In this document: positions 63,503-64,000 of the stretch, piece by piece
Position numbering within the stretch: position 1 is the stretch's first letter
How the letters are laid out: every line of letters begins with the position of its first letter
NCBI GenBank assembly: GCA_037127315.1
Contig: JBBBDQ010001269.1
Coordinates: 2,173,001 to 2,237,000, forward strand
Direction of reading: 5' to 3'
Source: Ascarosepion bandense
Taxonomy: Eukaryota > Mollusca > Cephalopoda > Sepiida > Sepiidae
Length of the DNA stretch: 64,000 nucleotides
Program-made: the position numbers and the translations under genes
The notes under the pieces: model-generated
The model's input: the letters and a program-made list of their open reading frames with translations, nothing else
What the model was told of the DNA's origin: nothing
Databases searched by the model: none

Positions 63503-64000
63503 GTTACCTATAGACTCCGAAACGTCTGAACCGATTTTCTGGAAAATTTACACAGTTGTACTATAAGAGTCTGCGAGTGTTCTTAGCTAGGCTTTGTGTC
63601 GAGGTACCCCCGATAAATATCGAAAATCGAAAAAAAATCAGGTTATAGAAGGAGTGGTCCGATTTTAATCAACTTTGATACACTCATAGTCAAAGACATA
63701 AGAAACGATATTCAGAAGTTTTAAGCTTGCAGTTCTTACAATAGTGCAGAAAACCGATAATATATATATATATATATATAAGACAAGATGTTTGTGTGTG
63801 TGTCTGTTTATCTGCCTGTATGTTTGTATTTTTTTCAACCCTTTTATTTTAGTTTTTGCTTCGGGTTTGGCTCTAAGTAGGTATAATTGTAGTTCTTAGT
63901 CTCAGCTATGATATCATTTACTCAGGGGATTTATTTAGCCTTCAAAACTCAGTTTAGGACGAAAAAACTTATTTGATATCGATACGCGGAAATCAAAATT
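63432..64000 (+). mobile_element. Helitron-H, runs off the window
   Basis: 5' end diverged (ttataacttatttataaatg), then a long (GT)n at 63460-63500, the 'gactccgaaacgtctgaacc' block and the middle region also seen in the 40.2-kb copy ('cttcgggtttggctctaagt'). The 3' hairpin is beyond the window. Confidence 0.85.

Overview
This is eukaryotic (metazoan) nuclear DNA that is almost entirely mobile-element debris. It is AT-rich and studded with long (TA)n, (CA)n, (CT)n and (TAGA)n tracts. I find no intact host gene, no operon and no convincing host exon; every coding trace I recognise belongs to a transposable element. The mix of RTE-like and Jockey/CR1-like LINEs, Penelope-like elements, tRNA- and 5S-derived SINEs, Helitrons and mariner/Tc1 relics fits an invertebrate genome. 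A cephalopod or other mollusc is my best guess, from the look of the RTE and LINE proteins; this is inference, not proof.

Main families (names are mine). LINE-A: Jockey/CR1-type non-LTR element with a GVPQ-box, YADD and a conserved 3' tail, many 5'-truncated copies. RTE-B: RTE-type endonuclease-reverse transcriptase element, about ten fragments. S1: about 300 bp tRNA-derived SINE, about a dozen copies. S2: tRNA-derived SINE-like element whose 3' end carries a hammerhead ribozyme motif. 5S-SINE: four copies of a 5S rRNA-derived head. PLE-C (25.2-27.1 kb) and PLE-D (51.3-53.2 kb): two different Penelope-like reverse transcriptases, each with a GIY-YIG trace. Helitron-H: three copies, one with an identifiable empty site inside the window. 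One Ty3/Gypsy element with both LTRs (31.17-34.34 kb) has gag and protease but no RT or integrase. Mariner (10.4-11.1 kb), Tc1 (48.0-48.7 kb) and a third mariner-type relic (54.3-55.0 kb) are internally deleted or decayed.

Layout. 0-10 kb: S1, 5S, RTE-B, LINE-A and S2 fragments. 10-20 kb: mariner, RTE-B, three LINE-A copies and a triplicated LINE-A tail. 20-25 kb: sparse, with S2, inverted repeats and a hammerhead on the minus strand. 25-30 kb: PLE-C and LINE debris. 31-34.4 kb: Gypsy. 34.7-44 kb: S1 copies, RTE-B, Helitron. 44.6-47.9 kb: an array of about ten alternating-orientation repeats (family J), each with a hammerhead-like hairpin. 48-55 kb: Tc1, PLE-D, a 60-bp minisatellite, a mariner relic. 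55-58.4 kb: a dense cluster of inverted repeats, hammerheads and S2. 59-64 kb: RTE-B, LINE-A, S1, 5S-SINE, Helitron.

The most interesting signal is the repeated occurrence of hammerhead self-cleaving ribozyme cores (CUGANGA, stem II, GAAA, stem III, NUH) in several unrelated-looking repeat families: the tRNA-like S2 SINE, the flanks of Penelope-like elements, and palindromic elements. Many of these abut (TA)n tracts. In S2 no single copy is perfect, but the copies together define a canonical type I hammerhead downstream of a Pol III-type promoter.
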